Below, in pieces: positions 1 to 8,365 of a stretch of DNA of 38,569 bases. How positions within the stretch are numbered: position 1 is the first letter of the stretch; the number at the start of each line of letters is the position of its first letter. The notes under the pieces are model-generated. The model had not been told where the DNA came from. It saw nothing but the letters and a program-made list of their open reading frames with translations, and searched no databases. The stretch is from contig DKII01000089.1 in assembly GCA_002454125.1 (NCBI GenBank), positions 1 through 38,569 of the forward strand. Reading direction: 5' to 3'. The stretch comes from Novosphingobium sp. UBA6722. Its GTDB lineage: Bacteria; Pseudomonadota; Alphaproteobacteria; Sphingomonadales; Sphingomonadaceae. A program made the position numbers and the translations under genes.

Positions 1-237
1 CATTGGTGCTGACGGGGAACAAGCGCGAATGGTTGAGCCGAGTGTGACGCTTTCGTGGAATCCTTCGGCATCGAGCGTGGTGCGAATCCACGCATCCATC
101 GACAGGGTATCGACCTTGACCAGCACCTGGCCGGCCGGGACCTGTTCGATCGTTTCATCCACGATGCCGAAGTCGGACAGCGAAGGCATGCCGGCGGGGC
201 GCTTGGCGATGGTAACGCGGCGGTTCTGGTAAGCGAT
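1..237 (-). CDS. NADP-dependent oxidoreductase of the MDR superfamily, N-terminal part (cut by window edge)
   Basis: The minus-strand frame is open from 237 to the window start (79 codons). It reads like the N-terminus of medium-chain NADP-dependent alkenal/one oxidoreductases (CurA/PTGR-like): an NRRVTIAKRPAG opening, then GQVLVKVDTLSMDAW, which matches the family's 'GQVLVRNLYLSLDPYMR' segment. An AGGAGA ribosome site lies at 244-249, and six bases after it, where the start should be, the codon is ATC (237-235) preceded by GTC. A stop lies just upstream in frame, so no ATG, GTG or TTG can serve. The first ordinary start is ATG at 189, which would remove 16 conserved-looking residues. The start is therefore either a non-canonical AUC or a sequence change. 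The family assignment rests on about 80 residues. The gene diverges from the TonB receptor. Confidence 0.7.
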   Translation of the reverse strand, partial: MAYQNRRVTIAKRPAGMPSLSDFGIVDETIEQVPAGQVLVKVDTLSMDAWIRTTLDAEGFHESVTLGSTIRACSPSAPM

Positions 238-334
238 GACACGTCTCCTGTATTTTCAGCGCACAGGTTAAGCGCCCGAATGCCGCCAACCAACTGGCAA
301 AACCGCGTGGCAGAATGGCCACGCCCACCCCTTC

Positions 335-357
335 GCATAATATGCGTATACGTATGC
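335..357. promoter_or_regulatory. Overlapping dyads upstream of the TonB receptor gene, possible operator
   Basis: Within the 255-base gap between the oxidoreductase and the receptor, GCATAATATGC (335-345) is a perfect palindrome about a central A. It runs directly into GTATACGTATGC (346-357), a dyad with a single mismatched pair. This AT-rich cluster stands out in a GC-rich gap and lies about 140 bases before the receptor start. It could bind a regulator of the maltodextrin locus or of the divergent oxidoreductase. No known motif is matched with certainty. The rest of the gap shows only the receptor's ribosome site, GGGAGAG at 480-486. Confidence 0.35.
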
Positions 358-492
358 CATCTTCCTGCCGAGGCGGCTTGGCCCGTATCTGCAGGCTTCC
401 ACGGGAGGAGGAGCCGCATACCCGGCCTGATTCCGCATGGGGCATTGCGCCGGGGGACTGGACCTGTCGGCGCGGTTTAGGGAGAGTACATC

Positions 493-3273
493 GTGGCACT
501 TCGCACCCGTTTTGTCGGTGGCCTTGGGGTTTCGGCCATCGCACTTGCCATTTCCGCTGTGGCCATGCCCAGCGCCGCTTTCGCGCAGGATACCGCTGCT
601 GAAGATGAGGCCGCCGTCGAGGATGGCGCCATCATCGTTACCGGCTTCCGCGCATCGCTGGAAACCGCCGTCAACAAGAAGAAGACCTCGGAAGTGATCG
701 TCGAATCGATCTCGGCCGAAGACATCGGCAAGCTGCCCGATGCCTCGATCGCGGAATCGATCGCCCGTCTGCCGGGTCTGACCTCGCAGCGCCTCTCGGG
801 CCGCTCGAACTCGATTTCGATCCGCGGTTTCGCCCCGGACTTCTCGACCACGCTGCTCAACGGCCGCGAACAGACCTCGACCGGTGACAACCGCGCCGTC
901 GAATACGATCAGTATCCCTCGGAAGTCGTCAGCCAGGTCAACGTCTACAAGACCCCGATGGCTTCGCTGATCGGCCAGGGCCTGTCGGGCACGGTCGACA
1001 TGCGCACGATCCGCCCGCTCGATGCCGGCAAGCAGATCCTCACCGTCGGCGCGCGCGGCTCCTATGCCGATCTCGGCAAGCTGAACGCCGGTTCGAAGGA
1101 CTTCGGCTACCGCGTCAACGCGCTCTATGTCGATCAGTTCGCTAATGACACCATCGGCATCGCGCTGGGCGCCTCCTACGTCGACGAGCCCTATCAGATC
1201 CAGGAATTCAACGCCTGGGGTTACCCGACCGATGCCGGCGATGCCGTGATCGGTGGTTCGAAGTCCTATGTCACCAGCACCCAGCTGACCCGCTTCGGCC
1301 TGAACGGCACGCTGCAGTGGAAGCCGAGCGCCAGCTTCACCACGACGCTCGATGCTTTCTACACCGACTTCAAGGATGACCAGGCCAAGCGCGGCATCGA
1401 ACTGCCGCTTTATTGGTCGGCTGCGACGCTCTCGAACCCGACTCGCAGCAACAAGTTCATCACCGCCGGTCAGTACAACGGCGTGAAGGGCGTGGTCCGC
1501 AACGACGTGTTCCAGCGCAATGCCAAGCTTTACAGCTTTGGCTGGAACAACAAGTACGAAGGCGACGATGGCTGGAGCGCGTTGCTCGATCTGTCGTACT
1601 CGAAGACCGATCGCAACGAGCTCAACGTTGAAAGCTATTCGGGCACCGGCCGCAATGCGGTGGGCGCAACCGACACGATCCGGTTTGCCAGCGGCACCAA
1701 GGGCACGACCTTCACCCCGACGCTTAACTATGGCGATTACAACCTGATCCTGCTGACCAGCCCGCAAGGCTGGGGTGGCAACCAGACTGCCCCCAACGGC
1801 ACGACGATCATCAACGGTCAGGACGGTTACTACAACGACCGGATCGTCAAGGATAAGGTCTTCCAGGCCCGCGCCGAAGTGAAGAAGGACATGGACGGGT
1901 TCATTTCCAGCGTTCAGCTGGGCACGAACTATACCGATCGTTCGAAGAGCCTGGTTCCGGACGAATACTTCCTGGGCCTGACCGCCAACACCAACGGCAC
2001 CACCAGCGTGGCCGTGCCCAGCCAGTTCCGTCTGGGTACGACCAATCTGTCGTTCCTCGGTCTTGGCCCGATGATCAGCTACAACCCGCTCGCGCTGCTC
2101 GATGCCGGGATCTACAAGCTGGTGCCCAACGCCTATGGCGACGTGCGGGTGAAGAGCTACTCGGTCAGCGAAAGGATCCTCACTCCTTACATCCAGGCAA
2201 ACCTGAAGGGCACGCTGGGTTCGGCTGACCTGACCGGTAACATCGGTGTCCAGGCCAACTTCACCGAACAGAAGTCAGTCGGCGCCACTGCGGTCTACCT
2301 TGGCAACCTGCCGAACGGCGCACCCAATATCGGTGCGACCACCCAGTCCGACACCACCCGCTACACCGACATTCTGCCGAGCCTCAACCTGTCGCTGCGC
2401 TTCCCCAGCGATTTCGTGATCCGCTTTGCCGCGGCCCGCGAAATCATCCGGCCGCGCATGGATGACATGAAGAACTCGCTGAGCTTCGGTTATTCGATCA
2501 CGCCGAACCCGGCCTCGCCTGGCAACTTCATTGCCAACGTGACCGGTAGCTCGGGCAACCCGGATCTGCGTCCGTGGCGCGCCAACGCGGTCGACCTGAC
2601 CTTTGAAAAGTACTTCGGCACCAAGGGCTACCTGGCGCTGCAGCTCTTCTACAAGGACCTGAAGAGCTACATCTACAACCAGGATGTGGTGATCCCGACT
2701 GCGGAACTGGTGATCACGCCGCCGAACCAGGCCAATGTCACGATCTCGCCCAATGCGGTGCTGAACATTCCGATCAACGGCAAGGGTGGCGAACTCTATG
2801 GCGTTGAACTGGCCGGTACCCTGCCGTTCGACACCTTCGCCGAAGCGCTCTCGGGCTTCGGGATCACGGGCGGTGTCTCTTACACCGAAACCAAGATCCT
2901 GCCGAACCCGGGTGGCAAGGCGGAAGACCTGCCGGGCTATTCGAAGTGGGTCGCCAACGGCACCCTGTTCTTCGAAAAGGGCGGCTTCAACGTTCGTGGC
3001 TCGATCCGCTACCGTTCGACCTTCGTCGGTGAAGTCTCGGGCTTCGCGGCCAACCGGGTCCGCCGCCGCGCGGCGCCGGAAACCATCATCGACGCCCAGA
3101 TCGGCTATGACTTCCAGCCCGGCACGGCGCTCGAAGGGCTCTCGCTCTACATCCAGGGCCAGAACCTGACGAACGAACCGTTCATCACCACCAACCCTGG
3201 CGATGTGCGCCAGGTTATCGACTACCAGCGTTATGGTCGCCGGTTCCTGGCAGGCTTCAACTACAAGTTCTGA
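493..3273 (+). CDS. TonB-dependent outer-membrane receptor, probable maltodextrin/maltose transporter
   Basis: The 926-residue protein would carry substrate across the outer membrane using TonB-ExbBD energy. It starts at GTG 493, six bases after GGGAGAG. Residues 1-31 form a signal peptide ending AAFAQ. A TonB-box-like stretch (IIVTGFRAS) follows at about 47-55, then the plug domain (EDIGKLPDASIAESIARLPG, SIRGFAPDFSTTLLNGR, GLSGTVDMRTIRPLD). A long beta-barrel ends in the terminal Phe of FLAGFNYKF, the usual outer-membrane assembly signal. The plug wording is that of the TonB-Xanth-Caul subfamily (TIGR01782). Specificity is inferred from the two GH13 and one GH97 enzymes downstream; the Caulobacter maltodextrin receptor MalA is the closest known parallel. 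It is the first and probably most abundant product of the locus, separated from the rest by 125 bases that can form a hairpin. Confidence 0.92.
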   Translation: MALRTRFVGGLGVSAIALAISAVAMPSAAFAQDTAAEDEAAVEDGAIIVTGFRASLETAVNKKKTSEVIVESISAEDIGKLPDASIAESIARLPGLTSQRLSGRSNSISIRGFAPDFSTTLLNGREQTSTGDNRAVEYDQYPSEVVSQVNVYKTPMASLIGQGLSGTVDMRTIRPLDAGKQILTVGARGSYADLGKLNAGSKDFGYRVNALYVDQFANDTIGIALGASYVDEPYQIQEFNAWGYPTDAGDAVIGGSKSYVTSTQLTRFGLNGTLQWKPSASFTTTLDAFYTDFKDDQAKRGIELPLYWSAATLSNPTRSNKFITAGQYNGVKGVVRNDVFQRNAKLYSFGWNNKYEGDDGWSALLDLSYSKTDRNELNVESYSGTGRNAVGATDTIRFASGTKGTTFTPTLNYGDYNLILLTSPQGWGGNQTAPNGTTIINGQDGYYNDRIVKDKVFQARAEVKKDMDGFISSVQLGTNYTDRSKSLVPDEYFLGLTANTNGTTSVAVPSQFRLGTTNLSFLGLGPMISYNPLALLDAGIYKLVPNAYGDVRVKSYSVSERILTPYIQANLKGTLGSADLTGNIGVQANFTEQKSVGATAVYLGNLPNGAPNIGATTQSDTTRYTDILPSLNLSLRFPSDFVIRFAAAREIIRPRMDDMKNSLSFGYSITPNPASPGNFIANVTGSSGNPDLRPWRANAVDLTFEKYFGTKGYLALQLFYKDLKSYIYNQDVVIPTAELVITPPNQANVTISPNAVLNIPINGKGGELYGVELAGTLPFDTFAEALSGFGITGGVSYTETKILPNPGGKAEDLPGYSKWVANGTLFFEKGGFNVRGSIRYRSTFVGEVSGFAANRVRRRAAPETIIDAQIGYDFQPGTALEGLSLYIQGQNLTNEPFITTNPGDVRQVIDYQRYGRRFLAGFNYKF

Positions 3274-3286
3274 AGTCCATGAGGGG

Positions 3287-3337
3287 GGAGATGGGGTTTC
3301 CGGTACGGGTCGCACCGCCGGAGCCCCATCGATCTCC
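3287..3337 (+). terminator. Interrupted stem-loop between receptor and halogenase genes (attenuator or mRNA-processing site)
   Basis: GGAGATGGGG (3287-3296) followed by CCGG (3300-3303) can pair with CCGGAGCCCCATC and ATCTCC further on (3318-3337), giving a long stem with a small bulge and a GC-rich loop. No T-run follows, so a classical intrinsic terminator is unlikely. It could partly terminate transcription or protect the 3' end of the receptor mRNA, so that the receptor is made in excess over the enzymes. Confidence 0.45.
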
Positions 3338-3398
3338 GCTTGATTATCCAGTCGATTACGAGACTAACGCGCGGACAAATTGCGCGCGGAGATGACCC

Positions 3399-4901
3399 AT
3401 GGGTGATGGCAGGCCATATCGGATAGTCATCCTCGGCGGCGGGACCGCCGGTTGGATGAGCGCAGCCGCCTTGGCACGGTTTGCCCCGGCCACCCATTCG
3501 ATTACCCTGATCGAGAGCGAGGCAATCGGCACCGTCGGCGTCGGCGAGGCGACGATCCCCGCGATCATGCTGTTCAACCAGGCGCTTGAGCTCGACGAGG
3601 CCGAGTTCCTGCGTGAGACGATGGGCTCGTTCAAGCTCGGCATCGAATTTGCCGGCTGGCTGAAGCCCGGTCACTCCTACATGCACGCCTTTGGCGAGGT
3701 TGGCCGCCAGCTTGGTCTGCTGCCGTTCCGCCACTACTGGGCGCGCGGCCGCAAGCTTGGGCTCGCCAGGCCGCTGGCGCATTATTCGCCGAACGAACTG
3801 GCCGCCCGCACCGGCCGCGCTGGCCCTGGCGCGCCTGGCGTTTCGTTGCCTTACGCCTACCACTTCGATGCCGGGCTCTATGCCGGCTATCTGCGCCGCT
3901 ATGCCGAAGCGCGCGGCGTTACCCGGCATGAGGGCAAGGTCGCCTCGGTCCAGCGTGCCGAGAATGGTGATATCGCTTCGGTCACCACCGACGATGGCCG
4001 CAGCTTTGCAGGTGACTTCTTCATCGATTGCTCGGGCTTCCGCGGTCTGCTGATCGAGCAGGAACTGGGCGCTGGCTATGAGGACTGGCGCCATTGGCTG
4101 CCGTGCGACCGCGCGGTCGCCGTGCCCTGCGCGGCCTCGGGTGATTTCACGCCCTATACCCGCTCGACCGCCCGCTCTGCCGGGTGGCAGTGGCGCATTC
4201 CGCTGCAGCACCGGATCGGCAACGGCCATGTCTATTGCAGCGAGTTCATTTCGGACGATGAGGCGACCTCGGTACTGCTGGCCAATCTTGATGGCCCGCC
4301 CGCTGCCGATCCGCGCCCGCTGCAATTCGTCACCGGCCGCCGCCGCAAGTTCTGGGACCGCAACGTCCTCGCCGTCGGCCTGTCGAGCGGGTTCATGGAG
4401 CCGCTCGAATCGACCTCGATCCACCTGATCCAGTCGACCATCACCCGCTTCCTGACCGTGCTGCCCGGCGGCCCAGTCGACGATGCCGTGCGCGACGGCT
4501 TCAACCGCCGCGCCGCCCTGGAGTTTGAGCGGATCCGCGATTTCCTGATCCTGCATTACTGGGCCAACCAGCGCCACGGCGAGCCGTTCTGGGATCACTG
4601 CCGCAACATGGACCTGCCGGACAGCCTCAAGGCGCGGATCGAGGAATTCCAGGCCGCCTGCGTGATCCAGCCCAGCGCGGATGAGCTGTTCACCGAGGTG
4701 GGCTGGCTGCAGGTCATGGTCGGCCAGGGGCTTGAGCCGGCCAGCTGGAACCCGATCGCCGATGGCCTGTCTGACGCCGATCTTGGCCGGTTTCTGGAAG
4801 GCGTTGAGCGCGCCGCAATCGAGGCCGTCCGGCCGATGCCGCAACATATCGACTATCTTGCCTCGCTGGTCACGGCCGAGGCTGCCCGGGGAGCTGCCTG
4901 A
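3399..4901 (+). CDS. Flavin-dependent halogenase, tryptophan halogenase family
   Basis: The 500-residue protein belongs to the flavin-dependent halogenases, which use FADH2, oxygen and halide to halogenate aromatic rings through HOX bound near a lysine. The FAD site GGGTAGW is at residues 13-19. The lysine of SFKLGIEF (K79) sits where PrnA has its catalytic K79. The diagnostic WxWxIP motif is intact at 263-268 (WQWRIP), and the EPLEST segment at 334-339 carries the conserved active-site glutamate region. There is no signal peptide, so it should be cytoplasmic. It starts at ATG 3399 after GGAG and ends in TGATG, sharing one base with the amylase start, so the two are probably translationally coupled. 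Relatives beside TonB receptors are known from Xanthomonas, Caulobacter and Brevundimonas; some prefer bromide and free indole. The natural substrate here is unknown. No flavin reductase is in the window. Confidence 0.9.
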   Translation: MGDGRPYRIVILGGGTAGWMSAAALARFAPATHSITLIESEAIGTVGVGEATIPAIMLFNQALELDEAEFLRETMGSFKLGIEFAGWLKPGHSYMHAFGEVGRQLGLLPFRHYWARGRKLGLARPLAHYSPNELAARTGRAGPGAPGVSLPYAYHFDAGLYAGYLRRYAEARGVTRHEGKVASVQRAENGDIASVTTDDGRSFAGDFFIDCSGFRGLLIEQELGAGYEDWRHWLPCDRAVAVPCAASGDFTPYTRSTARSAGWQWRIPLQHRIGNGHVYCSEFISDDEATSVLLANLDGPPAADPRPLQFVTGRRRKFWDRNVLAVGLSSGFMEPLESTSIHLIQSTITRFLTVLPGGPVDDAVRDGFNRRAALEFERIRDFLILHYWANQRHGEPFWDHCRNMDLPDSLKARIEEFQAACVIQPSADELFTEVGWLQVMVGQGLEPASWNPIADGLSDADLGRFLEGVERAAIEAVRPMPQHIDYLASLVTAEAARGAA

Positions 4902-6730
4902 TGATCCGTACGCTTGGCCTTGCGCTCGCCGCGCTGTCGCTTGCCGCGCCGCTCGCCGCGCAGGAAAGCCCGGCCAAGGTCGAACTGCGCGCGCGCACGC
5001 CGAACGAGGAGATCGTCTACTTCGTCCTGCCCGACCGGTTCGAGAACGGCGATCCGAAGAACGATACCGGCGGGATCAAGGGTGACCGGCTGAAGCACGG
5101 CTTCGATCCGGCGCACAAGGGCTTCTACCACGGCGGCGACCTCAAAGGGCTGACCAGCCGGCTCGACTATATCCAGGGGCTGGGCGCTACCGCGATCTGG
5201 TTTGCGCCGATCTTCAAGAACAAGCCGGTCCAGGGTCCCAAGGGCGACGAGAGCGCCGGCTACCACGGCTATTGGGTGACCGACTTCACCCAGGTCGATC
5301 CCCACTTCGGCACGAACGAGGACTTCAAGGCCTTCGTCGATGCGGCCCATGCACGCGGCATGAAGGTCTACATGGACATCATCGCCAACCACACCGCCGA
5401 TGTGATCCAGTACCGCGAAGGCGGGGACTATGCCTATCGCGGCAAGGCCGACTATCCTTATTCGCGCCGTGGCGGCGTGACCGGTGCCCCGATCAATCCC
5501 GGCTTCAACGGCGATGCCGATGCCAGCCCGAAGAACTGGGCCAAGCTGACCGATCCGACCTGGGCCTATACCCCCTTCGTGCCCAAGGAAGAGGCCAAGG
5601 TGAAGGTGCCGGCCTGGCTCAACGATCCGATCTATTACCACAACCGCGGCAACACCAACTGGGTGGGCGAGAGCGCCGTGTTCGGCGACTTTGTTGGCCT
5701 TGACGATATCGCGACCGAGCATCCGCGCGTCATCTCTGGGATGATCGAGATCTACGGCAGCTGGATCGAACGTTTCGGCATTGATGGCTTCCGAATCGAT
5801 ACCGCCAAGCACGTCAATCCCGAGTTCTGGCGCGCCTTCGTGCCGGCGATGGAGCGGATTGCGCGGAACAAGGGCATCCCCAACTTCCACATCTTTGGCG
5901 AGGTGGCGACGCAGGATGTCGATCCGGCACTGCTGGCGCGCTGGACGCGCATGGGCGGGCTGACGTCAAACCTCGACATGGCCTTTGCCGCCGCGGTCCA
6001 GCGCGTGGTCTCGGGCAAGGCCGGGACCGATGTGCTGGCGCGCCTGTTCGAGGACGATTTGCTGTACCAGGGCGGTGAGGGCGGCGCGCTCAATCTGCCG
6101 ACTTTCCTGGGCAATCACGATTTCGGCCGCTTCTCGATGTTCGTGAAGCAGGCCAACCCCGGCATCAGCCAGGACGAGCTGCTGGCCCGCGCGATGATGG
6201 GCAATGCCATGCTGCTGACCCTGCGCGGGGTGCCGGTAATCTATTACGGTGACGAACAGGGCTTCGTCTCGGACGGCAACGACCAGCTGGCGCGCGAGGA
6301 CATGTTCCCGTCCAAGGTCGCGGTCTACAACGACAATGACCTGATCGGCACCGATGCGACTACGGCTCAGGCCAATTTTGACCGCAATCACCCGCTCTAC
6401 CGCCAGATCGCCACGCTCGCCGAGGTTCGCAAGGCAACGCCCGCGCTCTATGCCGGGGCGACGATCAGCCGCGCCTTTTCGGACAAGCCGGGGCTCTATG
6501 CCGTGTCGCGGATCGATCCGGAAACGGGTCAGGAAGTGGTGCTGGCCTTCAACACCTCGAACCAGCCCGTCACCCAGCGGATTGGAACCGAGCCGCGCAG
6601 CCTGACCTTCAAGCCGTTGGCCGGCCAGTGCGCGCTGACCGCCGATGCCCCCGGCAGCCTGACCATTACCCTGCCGCCCTTCGGCTATGCCGTCTGCGCG
6701 GCGCAGGAATCCAACGTGAGTTCCAAATGA
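4901..6730 (+). CDS. Secreted GH13 alpha-amylase
   Basis: The 609-residue enzyme should cut internal alpha-1,4 bonds of starch or maltodextrins in the periplasm or outside the cell. Residues 1-20 form a signal peptide ending APLAAQE. The GH13 barrel follows, with conserved region I as DIIANH (159-164), the nucleophile Asp300 in GFRIDTAKH, the acid/base Glu334 in IFGEVA and the transition-state Asp407 in LGNHD. A C-terminal beta domain of about 100 residues ends the protein. All three catalytic residues are present, so it should be active. Its start shares one base with the halogenase stop, and its stop overlaps the next start by four bases (ATGA), so it sits inside a tightly coupled operon. 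The exact GH13 subfamily and the product range cannot be read from the sequence alone. Confidence 0.92.
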   Translation: MIRTLGLALAALSLAAPLAAQESPAKVELRARTPNEEIVYFVLPDRFENGDPKNDTGGIKGDRLKHGFDPAHKGFYHGGDLKGLTSRLDYIQGLGATAIWFAPIFKNKPVQGPKGDESAGYHGYWVTDFTQVDPHFGTNEDFKAFVDAAHARGMKVYMDIIANHTADVIQYREGGDYAYRGKADYPYSRRGGVTGAPINPGFNGDADASPKNWAKLTDPTWAYTPFVPKEEAKVKVPAWLNDPIYYHNRGNTNWVGESAVFGDFVGLDDIATEHPRVISGMIEIYGSWIERFGIDGFRIDTAKHVNPEFWRAFVPAMERIARNKGIPNFHIFGEVATQDVDPALLARWTRMGGLTSNLDMAFAAAVQRVVSGKAGTDVLARLFEDDLLYQGGEGGALNLPTFLGNHDFGRFSMFVKQANPGISQDELLARAMMGNAMLLTLRGVPVIYYGDEQGFVSDGNDQLAREDMFPSKVAVYNDNDLIGTDATTAQANFDRNHPLYRQIATLAEVRKATPALYAGATISRAFSDKPGLYAVSRIDPETGQEVVLAFNTSNQPVTQRIGTEPRSLTFKPLAGQCALTADAPGSLTITLPPFGYAVCAAQESNVSSK

Positions 6731-8364
6731 ATCGCCTGACCCGAATTGAATCCGCCGGCCAGGATCAGGTCGGCCACGAATGGTGGCGCGGTGCGGCGAT
6801 CTACCAGATCTATCCGCGCAGCTTCCGCGATTCCAACGGCGACGGGATCGGCGATCTGCCCGGGATTACCGAGCGGCTGGACTACGTCGCCAAGCTGGGC
6901 GTCGATGCAATCTGGATCTCGCCCTTCTTCACCTCGCCGATGGCCGATTTCGGCTATGACGTGGCCGATTACTGCGGGGTCGATCCGATCTTCGGGACGC
7001 TCGCCGATTTCGACGCCCTCGTTGCCCGCGCGCATGAGCTGGGCCTGCGCGTCACGATCGACCAGGTCTATTCGCACACATCGGACCAGCATGCCTGGTT
7101 CATCGAGAGCCGCGCCAGCCGGGATAATCCCAAGGCGGACTGGTTCGTCTGGGCCGATGCCAAGCCCGATGGCTCACCGCCGACCAACTGGCAGTCGGTC
7201 TTCGGCGGTCCGGCCTGGACCTGGGATGCGCGCCGCTGCCAGTATTACCTGCACAACTTCCTCTCCAGCCAGCCACAGCTTAACTGCCATAACCCGGCGG
7301 TGCAGGATGCCCTCCTCGGTGTGGCGCAGTTCTGGCTGGATCGCGGGGTCGATGGCTTCCGGATCGATGCGCTGAACTTTGCGATGCACGATCCGCTGCT
7401 GCGCGATAACCCGCCGGCGGAATGCGATGGCAAGCCGCGCACGCGCCCGTTCGATTTCCAGCAGCAGCTGTTCAACCAGTCGCACGCTGACATTCCGCGG
7501 TTCATCGAGCGGATCCGCGCGCTGACTGACAGCTACGATGGCATCTTCACCGTCGCCGAAGTGGGCGGCAAGGATGCCGAGCGCGAGATGAAGCTGTTCA
7601 CCAGCGGTGAGGCGCGGCTCAACAGCGCCTATGGCTTCGATTTTCTCTATGCCAAGGCACTGACCCCGGCAGTTGTCGCCCGTGCGCTGGACCAGTGGCC
7701 CGCTGCGCCGGACATCGGCTGGCCGAGCTGGGCCTTCGAAAATCACGATGCCCCGCGCGCGCTCTCGCGCTGGTGCGCGCCCGACCAGCGCGAGGCCTTT
7801 GCCCGTTTGAAGGTGACGCTGCTCGCCGCGCTGCGCGGCAACATAATCGTCTACCAGGGTGAGGAGCTGGGGCTGACCCAGGTCGAGATCCCGTTCGAGC
7901 AGCTGCAGGACCCCGAAGCGATCGCCAATTGGCCGCTGACCCTGGCCCGCGACGGTGCGCGGACCCCGCTGCCGTGGCAGGCGCAGAGCGAGCAGGGCGG
8001 CTTTACCGCCAGCTCCGCTCCCTGGCTGCCGCTGGGCGAGGAGAACATGGCCCGGGCGGTCGACCGGCAGGAGGGCGATCCGGCCTCGCTGCTCAACCTC
8101 ACCCGCAGCCTGCTGGCGCTGCGCCACCAGACCCCGGCGCTGCGCAACGGCACTTGCGATGTGGTTCTGGCCGACGCGGCGCGGCTCGTGTTGCGCCGCA
8201 CATCGGGCGACGACAGCCTGCTGGCGGTCTTCAACATTTCCGCTGCCGATGCGGGCTGGCCAGAAGGCCTCAGCACTGCCGGCACCCCTATCTTTGCGGT
8301 GGGCGGGGCAGAACCCGGCCGCCTGCCCGCCTTCGGGGCGGTCCTCATCCGGGAGAGCAACTGA
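6727..8364 (+). CDS. Cytoplasmic GH13 alpha-glucosidase
   Basis: The 545-residue protein starts at ATG 6727, overlapping the amylase stop. An open frame extends further upstream, but that part lies inside the amylase gene and looks non-native. It opens with EWWRGAAIYQIYPRSFRDSNGDGIGDLPGI, the signature of GH13 oligo-1,6-/alpha-glucosidases (probably subfamily 23). The catalytic residues are Asp214 (GFRIDALN), Glu278 (VAEVG) and Asp341 (ENHD); region I is DQVYSH (112-117). There is no signal peptide, unlike its two glycosidase neighbours, so it should hydrolyse imported maltose or short dextrins to glucose in the cytoplasm. That implies an inner-membrane sugar transporter, which is not in this window. 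The stop is one base from the ATG of the GH97 gene. Confidence 0.92.
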   Translation: MNRLTRIESAGQDQVGHEWWRGAAIYQIYPRSFRDSNGDGIGDLPGITERLDYVAKLGVDAIWISPFFTSPMADFGYDVADYCGVDPIFGTLADFDALVARAHELGLRVTIDQVYSHTSDQHAWFIESRASRDNPKADWFVWADAKPDGSPPTNWQSVFGGPAWTWDARRCQYYLHNFLSSQPQLNCHNPAVQDALLGVAQFWLDRGVDGFRIDALNFAMHDPLLRDNPPAECDGKPRTRPFDFQQQLFNQSHADIPRFIERIRALTDSYDGIFTVAEVGGKDAEREMKLFTSGEARLNSAYGFDFLYAKALTPAVVARALDQWPAAPDIGWPSWAFENHDAPRALSRWCAPDQREAFARLKVTLLAALRGNIIVYQGEELGLTQVEIPFEQLQDPEAIANWPLTLARDGARTPLPWQAQSEQGGFTASSAPWLPLGEENMARAVDRQEGDPASLLNLTRSLLALRHQTPALRNGTCDVVLADAARLVLRRTSGDDSLLAVFNISAADAGWPEGLSTAGTPIFAVGGAEPGRLPAFGAVLIRESN

Positions 8365-8365
8365 C

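Noticed and set aside
24..480. Possible plus-strand genes at the left edge
   Set aside because: The frames at 29-232 and 55-480 show no family pattern, while the minus-strand frame matches the MDR oxidoreductase N-terminus.
268..1767. Long open frame on the minus strand opposite the TonB receptor (499 codons)
   Set aside because: Its composition is Arg/Ala/Val-rich with no domain, and the plus-strand receptor has all expected motifs. High GC content creates such antisense frames.
3261..4847. Minus-strand frame of 528 codons opposite the halogenase
   Set aside because: The protein looks like a mirror of GC-rich codons, with no recognisable motif; the halogenase on the plus strand is certain.
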